DNA of 6,729 nt from Candidatus Sifarchaeum subterraneum (GCA_016292335.1 JAECRX010000154.1:1-6729), one strand, 5' to 3'. Shown: positions 1 through 6,079, counted from the first letter of the stretch. The notes: generated by a model from the sequence alone, not told the origin. Program-made: numbers and translations.

Positions 1-327
1 CTAGTAGATGTGGCAAGACCAGGAGACAGAGTAAAAATCACAGGAATATTACGCTCAGTTCCTGGTTTCACACGGCAAAGAGGAAGACTGGCGACATTTA
101 AGATTTTTCTAGAAGTTAATTATGTGGATATATCAGAAGTTGAAGCCGAAAGAATTGAAATTAGCAAAGAAGAAGAAGAAGAAATTCTAAAATTATCCCA
201 AGATCCGTGGATCCATCAAAAGATCATCAGATCGATCGCACCCAGTATCTATGGCTATGATCATGTGAAAGAGGCAATTGCGCTTCTGCTATTTGGTGGA
301 TGCCAAAAGAGCTTCCAGATGGAATGA
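1..327 (+). CDS. mcm: MCM replicative helicase, middle part, 5' end cut by window and frameshifted at its 3' end
   Basis: This is part of the archaeal minichromosome maintenance helicase, the hexameric 3'-5' DNA helicase of the replication fork. The reading frame is open from base 1 (Leu-Val-Asp-Val-Ala-Arg-Pro-Gly-Asp-Arg), so the ATG-like start downstream is not the real start. About 200-250 N-terminal residues should lie left of the window. The segment shows the end of the OB-fold domain (VARPGDRVKITGIL). Next is an acidic linker with a Glu run, then the entry into the AAA+ domain (IYGYDHVKEAIALLLFGG), all typical of MCM. After FGG this frame reads CQKSFQME and stops at 325-327, while the family-like continuation (PKELPDGMKIRG) is in another frame. 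The frame break is at about 298-306, so residues after FGG here are probably not native. It forms one gene with the next entry. Confidence 0.9.
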   Translation, partial: LVDVARPGDRVKITGILRSVPGFTRQRGRLATFKIFLEVNYVDISEVEAERIEISKEEEEEILKLSQDPWIHQKIIRSIAPSIYGYDHVKEAIALLLFGGCQKSFQME

Positions 328-1412
328 AAATTCGAGGAGAACCAAACATTTTGCTTGTTGGCGATCCTGGTACTGCCAAAAGTCAAATGCTCCAATATGT
401 TTCAAGAATTGCCCCTAGAGGGCTCTATACTTCTGGAAAAGGCACAACGGCAGCTGGACTTACAGCCGCTGTTTTAAGAGATTCGGAAACGGGTGATTTT
501 TCTCTTGAGGCAGGTGCCCTTGTACTAGCTGATAGAGGTATCGCATGTATCGATGAATTCGATAAAATGAATCCTGATGATAGAGTCGCCATACATGAAG
601 CGATGGAACAGCAAACAGTAAGTATTGCCAAAGCAGGCATTATTTCAACATTAAATGCAAGGACGGCAATATTAGCCGCTGCAAATCCATCGTTGGGACG
701 ATATAATGAATATCAAACTCCTACCGAGAACATCAATCTCCCAGTCACAATCCTCTCAAGATTTGACCTTCTATTTATTATAACAGACAAACCCGAAAAA
801 GAAGCTGATAAAAGAATGGCTGACCATATTATTAAACTACACAAAGACAGAGTAGTTCCCGTTGAAGCTCCAATTCAAGTAGATCTGTTAAGAAAATTTG
901 TCAGTTGGAGTAAGATTACTGTTTTCCCAAAACTATCAACGGAAGCTGGCGATAAATTGGAAGAGTTTTATCTGGAAATGAGAGCTACTGGTGAGGCAGA
1001 AAATGCCCCTGTTCCAATAACTCCAAGACAATTGGAGGCGTTAGTAAGATTAGCGGAAGCAAGAGCAAGAATGGCACTCCGTGAAGAAGTCTCAGCTGCT
1101 GATGCTGAGGCTGTTGTACGTTTAATGAAAGAATCCTTAAGGCAAGTTGGTTTGGATCGAGAAACTGGGTTAATTGATATTGACAGGATTGTGTCAAAAC
1201 CAAAGAGCTTGAGAGACAAATTAACTGTTCTTTTGGATGTCATTAAGGAGTTGGAAAAAGAATTTGAGGGAGACCCGGTTCCCATTGATAGAGTGCTAGA
1301 AAGTGCTGAAGAACGCCATTTAGACAAATCATTTGCACAAAAGGCCATCGAACAATTGAAAAGGGAAGGCTCAATCTACGAACCGAAACCGGGTTATGTG
1401 AAAAAAGCTTGA
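300..1412 (+). CDS. mcm: MCM replicative helicase, AAA+ motor and C-terminal winged helix (continuation after frameshift)
   Basis: This frame carries the ATPase half of MCM. Counting from the ATG at 300, Walker A is GDPGTAKS (residues 21-28) and Walker B is CIDEFDKM with Asp85-Glu86. The presensor-1 hairpin region includes Lys111, and sensor 1 is AAANPS with Asn129. The arginine finger is LSRFD with Arg154, and sensor 2 is TPRQLEAL with Arg243. Residues from about 303 to 370 look like the C-terminal winged helix, ending KPGYVKKA. All catalytic motifs are intact, so the motor would work if joined to the upstream frame. The ATG at 300 is probably not a true start: it falls at the frame junction, and the preceding residues FGG are needed in MCM. 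A one-base deletion in a codon such as GTG (FGG-V-PKE in the family) explains both frames. The nuclease gene starts only about 4 bases after the stop, suggesting one transcript. Confidence 0.93.
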   Translation: MPKELPDGMKIRGEPNILLVGDPGTAKSQMLQYVSRIAPRGLYTSGKGTTAAGLTAAVLRDSETGDFSLEAGALVLADRGIACIDEFDKMNPDDRVAIHEAMEQQTVSIAKAGIISTLNARTAILAAANPSLGRYNEYQTPTENINLPVTILSRFDLLFIITDKPEKEADKRMADHIIKLHKDRVVPVEAPIQVDLLRKFVSWSKITVFPKLSTEAGDKLEEFYLEMRATGEAENAPVPITPRQLEALVRLAEARARMALREEVSAADAEAVVRLMKESLRQVGLDRETGLIDIDRIVSKPKSLRDKLTVLLDVIKELEKEFEGDPVPIDRVLESAEERHLDKSFAQKAIEQLKREGSIYEPKPGYVKKA

Positions 1413-1416
1413 TTGT

Positions 1417-2562
1417 GTGTCCAAATTGATTTTTTCCATGCTTGATACCATTGCTGAAAGAGTCATCCAGATAGAAAAAGAAAAGGAAATCTTTAGTAGA
1501 ATCCTTAAGGAATCAAAAGACATAAAGTTAGATAATTTAACCGCGTCCATTCAAGATAATTTACTTGAAAAAAAATTCGCTAAAAGAGTATATCCTACAG
1601 ATCTTTTTGGCCTTAAGACAATAGGTATCGATGGGGGATCGGTTTCACACACATTTCACATCTTGGATATAGCAATTGCTAGAGCTGTTGCAGTAATATT
1701 TAGTTTTGTTGATCGATCGAAACCATACGTTGAATATTTTCCAAATGAACACCCTGCCCCAAAAATTCAGGTGAACATGAATCCCATGTCTCGATCAGAC
1801 TTTGGGGCATTTTCATCAATTTTAAGAACAAAAATAGAGTTGGAAACGGCAATTGAAGTAATAGATAGCTTTTCTGCAGATATTATTCTTTTAGATGGAT
1901 CAATTGTACCTCAACCCGCAAATAAGAAGGCTATATCGCATCTTGTACATAATAAATACAAGAATATGATCCAAACATATGAAAAGCTTTATCGTAAATG
2001 TGAGAGCACGGGTATACTATTGGTTGGAGTAATAAAGGATTCTAGAGGAAATCGGTTCATGGAAATTTTATCAGAGTGCTTACCAGTCTTACTGGAGCGA
2101 GAAGAATTACAAAAATTGCTCTCAGTGGATTATAGAAAAATACTAAATTTCCTAAACGATACGGACTTCTTATACAGGTTTCTTGATGTCAATGAGCGTT
2201 CATTGATATTTCGCTACTCAAAAACTCCCTCAACCCATCCTACTCTCATGGATGTTGACCAAGAATGGTGGAATGCAATTTACGCATTTTACTTAAAAAC
2301 TGTTGAATTTGATACCCCTTTAAGAATAGAGTTCCTCACTAAGTCCGATCCAATCAAGATCGCAGATAAAGTCGCTTCAATTATATTGCCTCTTAGTAAT
2401 GCAAACCCCGAATATGGCATTCCATCTGTTATCATAGAGGCGGATGCAAGGGCGAAACTCCTTGCTGTAGATTTAAAAATTGTCCAAGAGGAAATAGCGA
2501 ATAAAATAGGTTATCCGAGTTCATTTTTGAAAATGCGACGTGAAAAAAGGATTTTCAAATAG
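1417..2562 (+). CDS. nurA: NurA-domain 5'-3' nuclease
   Basis: This is a NurA-family protein of 381 residues. NurA nucleases are Mn2+-dependent and normally work with the HerA translocase, alongside Mre11-Rad50, to resect double-strand breaks. Visible family signatures are IGIDGGS (Asp72) at the start of the RNase H-like core and IILLDGS (Asp160), both metal-site aspartates in this family. LLVGVIKDSRGNRF lies at about residues 200-215, and the C-terminal IPSVIIEADARAKL at about 335-348. The N-terminal 55 residues are charged and probably helical. The start is uncertain. GTG at 1417 gives the longest frame, but no Shine-Dalgarno sequence is visible, and in-frame TTG 1426 and ATG 1438 are alternatives. 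The gene lies 4 bases after mcm and is probably co-transcribed with it. No herA is present in the window. The sequence looks divergent outside the motifs, so the family call is good but its partner is not known. Confidence 0.82.
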   Translation: MSKLIFSMLDTIAERVIQIEKEKEIFSRILKESKDIKLDNLTASIQDNLLEKKFAKRVYPTDLFGLKTIGIDGGSVSHTFHILDIAIARAVAVIFSFVDRSKPYVEYFPNEHPAPKIQVNMNPMSRSDFGAFSSILRTKIELETAIEVIDSFSADIILLDGSIVPQPANKKAISHLVHNKYKNMIQTYEKLYRKCESTGILLVGVIKDSRGNRFMEILSECLPVLLEREELQKLLSVDYRKILNFLNDTDFLYRFLDVNERSLIFRYSKTPSTHPTLMDVDQEWWNAIYAFYLKTVEFDTPLRIEFLTKSDPIKIADKVASIILPLSNANPEYGIPSVIIEADARAKLLAVDLKIVQEEIANKIGYPSSFLKMRREKRIFK

Positions 2563-2614
2563 ATCAAGATGAATTTTAAATTTCAGATACGTTTAATTAT
2601 ACAATTTCTTCCTA

Positions 2615-2629
2615 CTACAAGCATTGTAG
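2615..2629. terminator. Small perfect hairpin between convergent nurA and EndoQ-like genes
   Basis: CTACAA-GCA-TTGTAG is a perfect 6-bp stem with a 3-base loop in the 82-base gap between the two convergent stop codons. A short T run (TTTT) follows on the + strand, and A/T-rich sequence lies on both sides. It could help end transcription from both directions. Archaeal termination mostly depends on T-tracts rather than hairpins, so this is only a tentative call. Confidence 0.3.
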
Positions 2630-2644
2630 AGCATTTTGATAGTA

Positions 2645-3994
2645 TTATGTGAAATCGTTCAACTGTAGCTGTCCTTTTTTCTTTTGTTTGATTTTTTCCT
2701 TTTCTAACTTATCAACTTCTTCTAAAGAATCAATATGTTCTTCCGAATCTTCAATTTCTCGAAAAATTGGCCTGCCATATTCTCCATCGAAACCTGGTAA
2801 TACGATTATATCTCCTTTTCTAACTTTGAGTATTGCGTCAACTATTTCTTTAGAAGAGATTTCCAACATTTCCTCTTCTGGAATTTCTAGCATTATTTTA
2901 TATTCATTTCCAAATTTATTGACCATTTTAAGATATTCGGCCCATACTGTCTTAGAAAAAGGGCTTTTTATCCCGATTGTTGATGAAATAATTTCTGTGA
3001 GAGGAATAAGTCTTTTGAATGGAATGGAATTTTCGGGCAAAAAGTCCTCCTCTCGATCTGCTAATTCTTTTACTCGTTGTAAAACACCTATTGTCATTTT
3101 TTTTCCACAGACAGGACATTTATTTCCGAGTTTCATAGATTCTTTTGGAGAAAGACACACAGAACTGTGTTCATGCCCTTTTTTACCTTTTCTGTGCCCA
3201 GTAAAATGATATTTACCATATGAAGGATCGACTTCAATTGTCATTACTAAATCTTTTTTACGAACCGCCTCAACGATTTTGAAATATGTAAGATTTTCTA
3301 GATCTAAATCAAAAACGTTTGCTTCCCTACCCAATCTGTGAACCCACGGTGAATGACAATCAGAATTAGAAATTAGCGTATAATTATCTAAGGAACTTAG
3401 CCTCCAATTCATTTGAGGGTCAGATGATAATCCAGTTTCTAGGGCATGAATGTTCTTTAACTGGTCTTGGTAACAATCTTTCAAACTATCAAAGCCTCTT
3501 GCACCCAAAACACCAAACCATGAAGTCCAAATGTGTGCAGGAATCACTTCATTGTCTTTGCTGATCCCAAGTACTATTTCTACAAGTTCTGCAGGTGGCA
3601 GATGCAGGTCTGGTCTTGCATCACTTTCAAGATTACCAAACTTCGATAATTCATCGTTTATTTGCGAAGCGATTTCCAAGTTAGGAGTAAAAATAACGTT
3701 ATGTATTTGTTTTTTCGACCCTTCAAAATCGAATATATTGTTGACCTCGCCGGTCATGGTAAAATAAACGTCTCCAAAATTCTTGTCTTTATGAATAAAC
3801 ATGCCTGTTTCATCGATTTCATCTAACTTGGTTTGTATTTCATTTAGCCAAGCTGGATGGGTAAAGTCTCCAGTGCCAATGATATCTAACCCTTTGATTA
3901 TCCCATAACGTGCTAAGTTTTCAAAATCCATTTTCTCACTTGTTGCCTGAGAAAATTTGGAATGAATGTGCAAATCAGCAAAAATATAATCCAT
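2645..3994 (-). CDS. Endonuclease Q-like PHP-domain DNA repair nuclease
   Basis: The 449-residue protein matches the EndoQ family, which nicks DNA 5' of deaminated bases (uracil, hypoxanthine, xanthine) and some abasic sites. The PHP metal-site motifs are in order: DLHIHS (Asp7, His9, His11), GTGDFTH (Asp43, His46), TGEVN (Glu83), QIHN (His98), IPAHIWT (His154) and SNSDCHS (Asp212, His214). A zinc-binding module follows, with His274/His276, Cys280 and CPVCGK (Cys293, Cys296). After it comes the family-like stretch GVLQRVKELADRE. The C-terminal 35 residues form a charged Glu/Lys-rich tail ending QLQLNDFT. This tail resembles a PCNA-interacting (PIP) box, although the last position is Thr instead of an aromatic. 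The family is usually near 420 residues, so the tail makes this one slightly long. The ATG at 3994 is supported by AAGGA seven bases upstream. The older automatic name for such proteins is PHP-domain or UvrD-like helicase-related protein. It converges on nurA and follows the cupin gene on the same strand. Confidence 0.88.
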   Translation of the reverse strand: MDYIFADLHIHSKFSQATSEKMDFENLARYGIIKGLDIIGTGDFTHPAWLNEIQTKLDEIDETGMFIHKDKNFGDVYFTMTGEVNNIFDFEGSKKQIHNVIFTPNLEIASQINDELSKFGNLESDARPDLHLPPAELVEIVLGISKDNEVIPAHIWTSWFGVLGARGFDSLKDCYQDQLKNIHALETGLSSDPQMNWRLSSLDNYTLISNSDCHSPWVHRLGREANVFDLDLENLTYFKIVEAVRKKDLVMTIEVDPSYGKYHFTGHRKGKKGHEHSSVCLSPKESMKLGNKCPVCGKKMTIGVLQRVKELADREEDFLPENSIPFKRLIPLTEIISSTIGIKSPFSKTVWAEYLKMVNKFGNEYKIMLEIPEEEMLEISSKEIVDAILKVRKGDIIVLPGFDGEYGRPIFREIEDSEEHIDSLEEVDKLEKEKIKQKKKGQLQLNDFT

Positions 3995-4001
3995 TTTCTT
4001 T

Positions 4002-4006
4002 TCCTT
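4002..4006 (-). promoter_or_regulatory. Shine-Dalgarno site of EndoQ-like gene
   Basis: AAGGA on the minus strand lies seven bases before the ATG at 3994 and supports that start over downstream alternatives. Confidence 0.6.
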
Positions 4007-4081
4007 CTGATTAAAAACCTTTGATCATTTCTTTTCTGTGAACTACCCCCCCTCTCGGATGGTGTCTTCTTGCGAAATTTG

Positions 4082-4090
4082 ATAAAATAG
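4082..4090 (-). promoter_or_regulatory. Possible TATA element for EndoQ-like gene
   Basis: CTATTTTAT on the minus strand lies just past the cupin stop codon and about 90 bases before the EndoQ-like start. The identical 9-mer lies upstream of the cupin gene at 4520-4528. If used, transcription would start near 4058, giving the nuclease its own promoter with a leader of about 60 bases that includes a run of seven G (4046-4052 as C on the + strand). AT-rich DNA yields such words by chance, so this is weak. Confidence 0.27.
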
Positions 4091-4092
4091 CC

Positions 4093-4449
4093 TCAGTCAA
4101 CTGATATTCGGTCATCTGTAGTATTCGGTAGTTTTATAGCTACAAGCCTCATAACTTCATCCTTCTTCGCTTTAACCCAATGTACTTCTTTTGGCTCAAT
4201 AATTACGACATCACCTTCTTCAACTTCAAATTCTTCTCCATTTACAATTAACATTCCTGGCCTCAAGATATAATAAAATTCTGTGGCTTTTTCGTGATAG
4301 TGGGGGTCGACTTTTCCTGATACAGGAATTTCTACCAAGAAAGTTCCTAAACTATCTATTGACGTTTTTAATGGATGATGAATTAAGGTTGTTCTCGTGT
4401 ATCCTTTCCTCTGTTCCGGTTTTTTTGTTTTAGATCGAACCAATTTCAT
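4093..4449 (-). CDS. Small single-domain cupin protein (cupin_2 type)
   Basis: A 118-residue protein with one cupin beta-barrel. The first cupin motif is GKVDPHYHEKATEFYYILRPG, with metal ligands His50, His52 and Glu57. The second motif is GDVVIIEPKEVHW, with His90, and Gly79 and Pro86 in the usual places. All four metal ligands of a mononuclear cupin are therefore present. About 28 N-terminal residues are basic (Lys/Arg-rich) and precede the barrel. Such proteins may be isomerases, dioxygenases or ligand sensors, and the sequence does not identify the substrate. There is no signal peptide or membrane segment, so it is probably cytoplasmic. The ATG at 4449 is supported by AGAGGT seven bases upstream. 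The EndoQ-like gene follows after 98 bases on the same strand, so read-through is possible, but no functional link is evident. Confidence 0.85.
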   Translation of the reverse strand: MKLVRSKTKKPEQRKGYTRTTLIHHPLKTSIDSLGTFLVEIPVSGKVDPHYHEKATEFYYILRPGMLIVNGEEFEVEEGDVVIIEPKEVHWVKAKKDEVMRLVAIKLPNTTDDRISVD

Positions 4450-4456
4450 TAAATTT

Positions 4457-4462
4457 ACCTCT
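4457..4462 (-). promoter_or_regulatory. Shine-Dalgarno site of cupin gene
   Basis: AGAGGT on the minus strand ends seven bases before the cupin ATG, matching the archaeal anti-SD sequence and fixing that start. Confidence 0.65.
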
Positions 4463-4485
4463 TAAATAATTTCAAAAAGATCATG

Positions 4486-4500
4486 AACAAAAGTTTTGTT
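4486..4500. promoter_or_regulatory. Perfect 7-1-7 palindrome upstream of cupin gene, possible operator
   Basis: AACAAAA-G-TTTTGTT is a perfect inverted repeat with a single central base, 36 bases before the cupin start codon. It lies about 26 bases downstream of the candidate TATA at 4520-4528, where transcription would begin. A dimeric repressor bound there could block initiation. The 7-bp arms are made mostly of A/T, so chance cannot be excluded, and no second copy was noticed in the window. Confidence 0.35.
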
Positions 4501-4519
4501 AACACAAGCTTTTCGAGTC

Positions 4520-4528
4520 ATAAAATAG
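4520..4528 (-). promoter_or_regulatory. Possible TATA element for cupin gene
   Basis: CTATTTTAT on the minus strand lies about 75 bases before the cupin ATG. Archaeal spacing (about 25 bases) would put the transcript start near 4498, inside the palindrome at 4486-4500. The same word is found upstream of the EndoQ-like gene. No convincing purine-rich BRE is visible next to it. Confidence 0.27.
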
Positions 4529-4875
4529 TGTTTCGGTGCAGAGTTTTTAGAACCCCTTCCTGAGGTTTTTAAGGGAAAAAGGCGGGGGTTTGAACTAGTG
4601 GTAGGGCATTTCCGATGGATAGTTGCCCCTGATTTCTGAATTTTTACAAGAATTTTGCTTTCAAAAAGGAGACATAACTAATAATATCCAAAGAAAAAAA
4701 ATATTAGGAGAATCTGTAGTAGGCGGAAAGACCAAACATAGAATCTCTTTTGTCGATCTTCATCAGCTGTTTTCATTTGAAATTGCTAAAAATGGTTGTT
4801 TAAATTAGTCATTTTGAAGAAGGGGCAATTTAATTGGCTTCATGGAAAAAGATATGTAAAATAGCGGTAGATTCT

Positions 4876-5817
4876 TTAACCATATAGTATTTTCAGTAGC
4901 TCTACAAGCTTATCGTCTCTCCATCTAACTAGTTCTTCCCTTGATTTGGCCTTGACAAGCTCCGTTTGCTTTACGCCTTCAATCACTTTTTTCACTCCTG
5001 AATAAGGTAGTCTTGTCCATGTTTCCTCGCTTTCTAACACAGTTTCAATTACTGGCCCAAGATGGTCGAGAAAATATTTTAGTCCACCTTCTCCTCCTCC
5101 CAAGTGATAAATCAAGTTGGATCCCGCTATGGCCCAGCGGATACCAGGTCCTGCGTAAACCGCCTTGTCAACATCCTCTACACTAGCTATTCCTTTATCC
5201 ACCAAGTCAATTACTTCCCTATATAACGCAAAAGCCACTCTGTTTACTATGAACCCAGTCACTTCTTTTTTAAGCACCACTGGAACTTTTTTTAACTTCA
5301 ACATAAGCTCATAAGTTGTTTCGATCATTTTTTGAGAAGTTTGTTCTCCGGGAACTAACTCTACTAATGGTATCAAGTGAGGTGGATTGAAGGGATGGGC
5401 AATTAAACATCTCTCTGGCTTCTTTGTCACTTTTTGGATTTCAGTCATGAGAAGAGTTGATGTACTGCTCGCTAAAATAGTATCTGCTGGAGCTTGCTCA
5501 TCCATTTGCTTGAAGACACTTTTTTTAACTTCATACTTCTCAAAAACTGATTCCTGAACGTACTGAACGTCACCTACCGCTTCAGATAAGTTTGTAGTTG
5601 GCTTAATCCTCTCAAACGCTGGTTCCACATCTTCTCTCTTCATAAGTTCTTTTTCTCCTAAGAAGTTTAGTCCGGACTTTATCTTTTCAAGCGCTTGGTT
5701 AAGGATCTCTTCTTTCACATCATACAAATTAACTGGGAATCCCCTCATGGCGAACAACGTTGCCCAACTGTGCCCTATGAGGCCCGCACCAACACACGCA
5801 ACCTTTTTAATTTCCAT
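4876..5817 (-). CDS. 3-hydroxyacyl-CoA dehydrogenase-family NAD+ oxidoreductase (L-gulonate/L-carnitine dehydrogenase-like)
   Basis: A 313-residue cytoplasmic dehydrogenase of the 3-hydroxyacyl-CoA dehydrogenase superfamily, which oxidises a 3-hydroxy acid or its CoA ester to the 3-keto form with NAD+. The N-terminal Rossmann fold has GAGLIG (residues 10-15) and Asp33 at the end of strand 2, favouring NAD over NADP. Catalytic residues fit the family spacing: Ser120 in SSTST, His141 in AHPFNPP, Glu153 in LVELVPG and Asn192 in GFIVNR. The C-terminal helical domain carries GPGIRWAIAGS, which recalls GLGMRYAFIGP of the lambda-crystallin/L-gulonate 3-dehydrogenase group. The length also fits that group or L-carnitine dehydrogenase better than the roughly 280-residue 3-hydroxybutyryl-CoA enzymes. 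The family's ExVPE motif reads ESVFE (residues 89-93). The substrate is not settled by sequence. It stands alone, with its own promoter, 426 bases from the cupin. Confidence 0.88.
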   Translation of the reverse strand: MEIKKVACVGAGLIGHSWATLFAMRGFPVNLYDVKEEILNQALEKIKSGLNFLGEKELMKREDVEPAFERIKPTTNLSEAVGDVQYVQESVFEKYEVKKSVFKQMDEQAPADTILASSTSTLLMTEIQKVTKKPERCLIAHPFNPPHLIPLVELVPGEQTSQKMIETTYELMLKLKKVPVVLKKEVTGFIVNRVAFALYREVIDLVDKGIASVEDVDKAVYAGPGIRWAIAGSNLIYHLGGGEGGLKYFLDHLGPVIETVLESEETWTRLPYSGVKKVIEGVKQTELVKAKSREELVRWRDDKLVELLKILYG

Positions 5818-5823
5818 TTTCTT

Positions 5824-5831
5824 TCCTCCTT
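5824..5831 (-). promoter_or_regulatory. Strong Shine-Dalgarno site of the dehydrogenase gene
   Basis: AAGGAGGA on the minus strand lies six bases before the ATG at 5817. It is the strongest ribosome site in the window and fixes the start firmly. Confidence 0.85.
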
Positions 5832-5855
5832 GTATCTTTAACTTGACAGCTGTTT

Positions 5856-5869
5856 CTTTTTAAGTTTAT
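5856..5869 (-). promoter_or_regulatory. BRE/TATA promoter of the dehydrogenase gene
   Basis: Read on the minus strand, ATAAAC (BRE-like, 5864-5869) is followed by TTAAAAAG (TATA-like, 5856-5863). Initiation about 25 bases downstream would fall near 5834, just before AAGGAGGA, giving a leader of about 17 bases. The 8-bp palindrome ACAGCTGT (5846-5853) lies between the TATA box and that start point and could be a regulator site. The spacing agrees well with archaeal promoters, but no start site has been measured. Confidence 0.5.
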
Positions 5870-6060
5870 GCGTTCCCATCCTCTGTTGCAATCCAGCACC
5901 TATCCCCAGTCTTTTTTGCTTTTTCTCAACTATTTTTTTATGAAATTTCAAAGAGTTAAGTGAAAGTCTCCATTCCAGATTTTTACGATAATCCAATAAT
6001 GTATATGTTTCAACTTATTCTTCATTCTATTTCTCTTTTTTTCCGCAATAAAAATTTTAT
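5870..6060. other. AT-rich intergenic DNA between dehydrogenase promoter and tnpB element
   Basis: This stretch is T-rich on the + strand (runs of six to seven T at about 5912, 5933 and 6036). It has no frame with a ribosome site, and a 70-codon minus-strand frame crossing it shows no recognisable protein character. It probably separates the host gene from the mobile element. No other structure was seen. Confidence 0.45.
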
Positions 6061-6065
6061 CATCT

Positions 6066-6079
6066 ACCTCGCAAGAGGT
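6066..6079. repeat. Perfect 5-bp hairpin with GCAA tetraloop at the presumed element left end
   Basis: ACCTC-GCAA-GAGGT is a compact, perfect hairpin with a GNRA loop, six bases inside the presumed left boundary. The size and position suit a subterminal hairpin of an IS200/IS605 end. The next structure (CCCC 6080-6083 with GGGG 6107-6110, and inside it ATCC 6084-6087 with GGAT 6098-6101) follows at once. Confidence 0.45.

Larger units (their letters stand above)
4450..4875. other. Intergenic region of about 425 bases with no convincing gene
   Basis: The left third holds the cupin leader, palindrome and TATA candidate. An inverted repeat follows (AACCCC at 4551-4556 with GGGGTT at 4585-4590, 28 bases between, containing CCTT and AAGG that could also pair). 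A second short stem is GGGCA (4603-4607) with TGCCC (4624-4628). The segment 4585-4607 resembles pieces of a tRNA but does not fold as one. Two short open frames were considered and not called. One is a 61-codon frame on the + strand from a TTG at 4623. The other is a 32-residue frame on the minus strand (4678-4776) with a Phe/Leu-rich end. Neither has a ribosome site. The last 60 bases contain a T5 run in the direction of the upstream dehydrogenase, which could end its transcript. Confidence 0.5.

Noticed and set aside
10..12. Start codon at 10 for an independent 105-residue protein
   Set aside because: The frame is open to base 1 with MCM-like sequence (LVDVARPGDRV) across it, so it is an internal part of mcm cut by the window edge.
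968..1348. 126-codon minus-strand frame inside mcm, and other antisense frames at 425-640 and 985-1203
   Set aside because: They lie opposite strongly conserved MCM coding sequence, have no ribosome site and show Ser/Leu-rich low-complexity translation typical of shadows.
2649..3209. 186-codon plus-strand frame opposite the EndoQ-like gene (also 3531-3767)
   Set aside because: It mirrors the zinc-module and C-terminal part of a well-matched nuclease; the translation is Ser/Phe-rich without domain character.
4581..4645. Intact tRNA gene
   Set aside because: D-arm-like and T-loop-like words are on opposite strands, the D-stem does not pair, and no anticodon stem or matching acceptor strand is present.
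4678..4776. 32-residue minus-strand frame with a hydrophobic end (RLLQILLIFFFFGYY)
   Set aside because: It could pass for a tiny membrane protein, but the hydrophobic part comes from an A-run on the other strand and no ribosome site precedes the ATG.
4623..4808. 61-codon plus-strand frame from TTG
   Set aside because: No ribosome site, no recognised motif, and a start inside a small inverted repeat; probably chance.
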